6,030 nucleotides of DNA from NCBI GenBank assembly GCA_002333095.1, contig DDBK01000170.1, positions 7,882 through 13,911 of the forward strand, read 5' to 3'. This stretch comes from Cellvibrionales bacterium UBA2034 (GTDB lineage Bacteria; Pseudomonadota; Gammaproteobacteria; Pseudomonadales; UBA7239). Shown piece after piece: positions 5,910 through 6,030 of this stretch. A program made the translations under genes and the position numbers. How positions within the stretch are numbered: the first letter of the stretch is position 1; each line of letters opens with the position of its first letter. The notes beneath the pieces are model-generated. The model was not told the origin of the DNA. It saw only the letters and a program-made list of their open reading frames with translations, and searched no databases.

Positions 5910-6030
5910 CGACCTAATAATTATAGCCTTTTGGCGTTTTCTTATTTTTTAATAGGGCAAATAAAAAATTATAGACTAACTTTGCATAAATAGTAATTGC
6001 CTTAATTACAATTACACTAATACATAAAAA
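5910..6030. other. AT-rich intergenic DNA after bshC
   Basis: No open frame, RNA or convincing terminator hairpin was found. The composition is strongly A/T and continues the character of bshC rather than that of the first 4.2 kb. It contains the probable Bacteroidetes-type promoter element. Confidence 0.6.
5977..5984 (+). promoter_or_regulatory. Bacteroidetes-type -7 promoter element
   Basis: TAACTTTG fits the TAnnTTTG consensus recognised by the primary sigma factor of Bacteroidetes. It lies 68 bp after bshC in AT-rich DNA and points to a gene beyond the right edge. A clear -33 TTTG box at the expected distance is not visible, so the call rests on the -7 element and the context. Confidence 0.45.

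Noticed and set aside
4159..6030. Possible integrative element using the tRNA-Gly 3' end as attachment site
   Set aside because: No second copy of the tRNA 3' end and no integrase gene is visible in the window. The idea stays open only for sequence beyond 6030.

Overview
The window looks like two pieces of different origin. Positions 1 to about 4240 read as ordinary chromosome of a beta- or gammaproteobacterium of medium GC. Evidence is the end of an integration host factor beta gene, then lapA, pyrF with a TTG start, a small exported ComEA-like protein, pabB on the opposite strand, a Rieske ferredoxin-like gene, rraA and a tRNA-Gly(GCC) gene with a sigma70-type promoter. Shine-Dalgarno sequences are visible before the comEA-like, Rieske and rraA genes. 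A Nitrosomonadaceae-like host is my guess from gene order and composition and is not proven.

From about 4241 to the end the character changes. There is one long gene, clearly bshC (the cysteine-adding enzyme of bacillithiol synthesis). It is richer in A and T, has no Shine-Dalgarno sequence, and is followed by a TAnnTTTG element typical of Bacteroidetes promoters. Bacillithiol is a thiol of Firmicutes, Deinococcus and many Bacteroidetes, while proteobacteria normally use glutathione. The gene therefore either arrived by horizontal transfer next to the tRNA gene or was joined to this contig by mis-assembly. The sequence alone cannot decide.

Layout: ihfB 3' end and its terminator (1-198); lapA and pyrF, same strand, 30 bp apart, without the lapB gene that often sits between them (221-1228); a 114-bp gap; comEA-like gene with terminator (1343-1745); pabB in convergent orientation (3205-1739); a 38-bp divergent gap; the Rieske-rraA pair (3244-4035); tRNA promoter, tRNA-Gly and terminator (4044-4240); bshC (4272-5909); and 121 bp of AT-rich DNA with a Bacteroidetes-type promoter element.

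The proteobacterial genes are housekeeping: nucleoid architecture, envelope assembly, UMP synthesis, DNA binding or uptake, folate precursor synthesis and translation. I saw no CRISPR array, transposase, integrase, defence gene or obviously new multigene system. The main point of interest is the 4233-4271 junction and the lone bshC gene beyond it.
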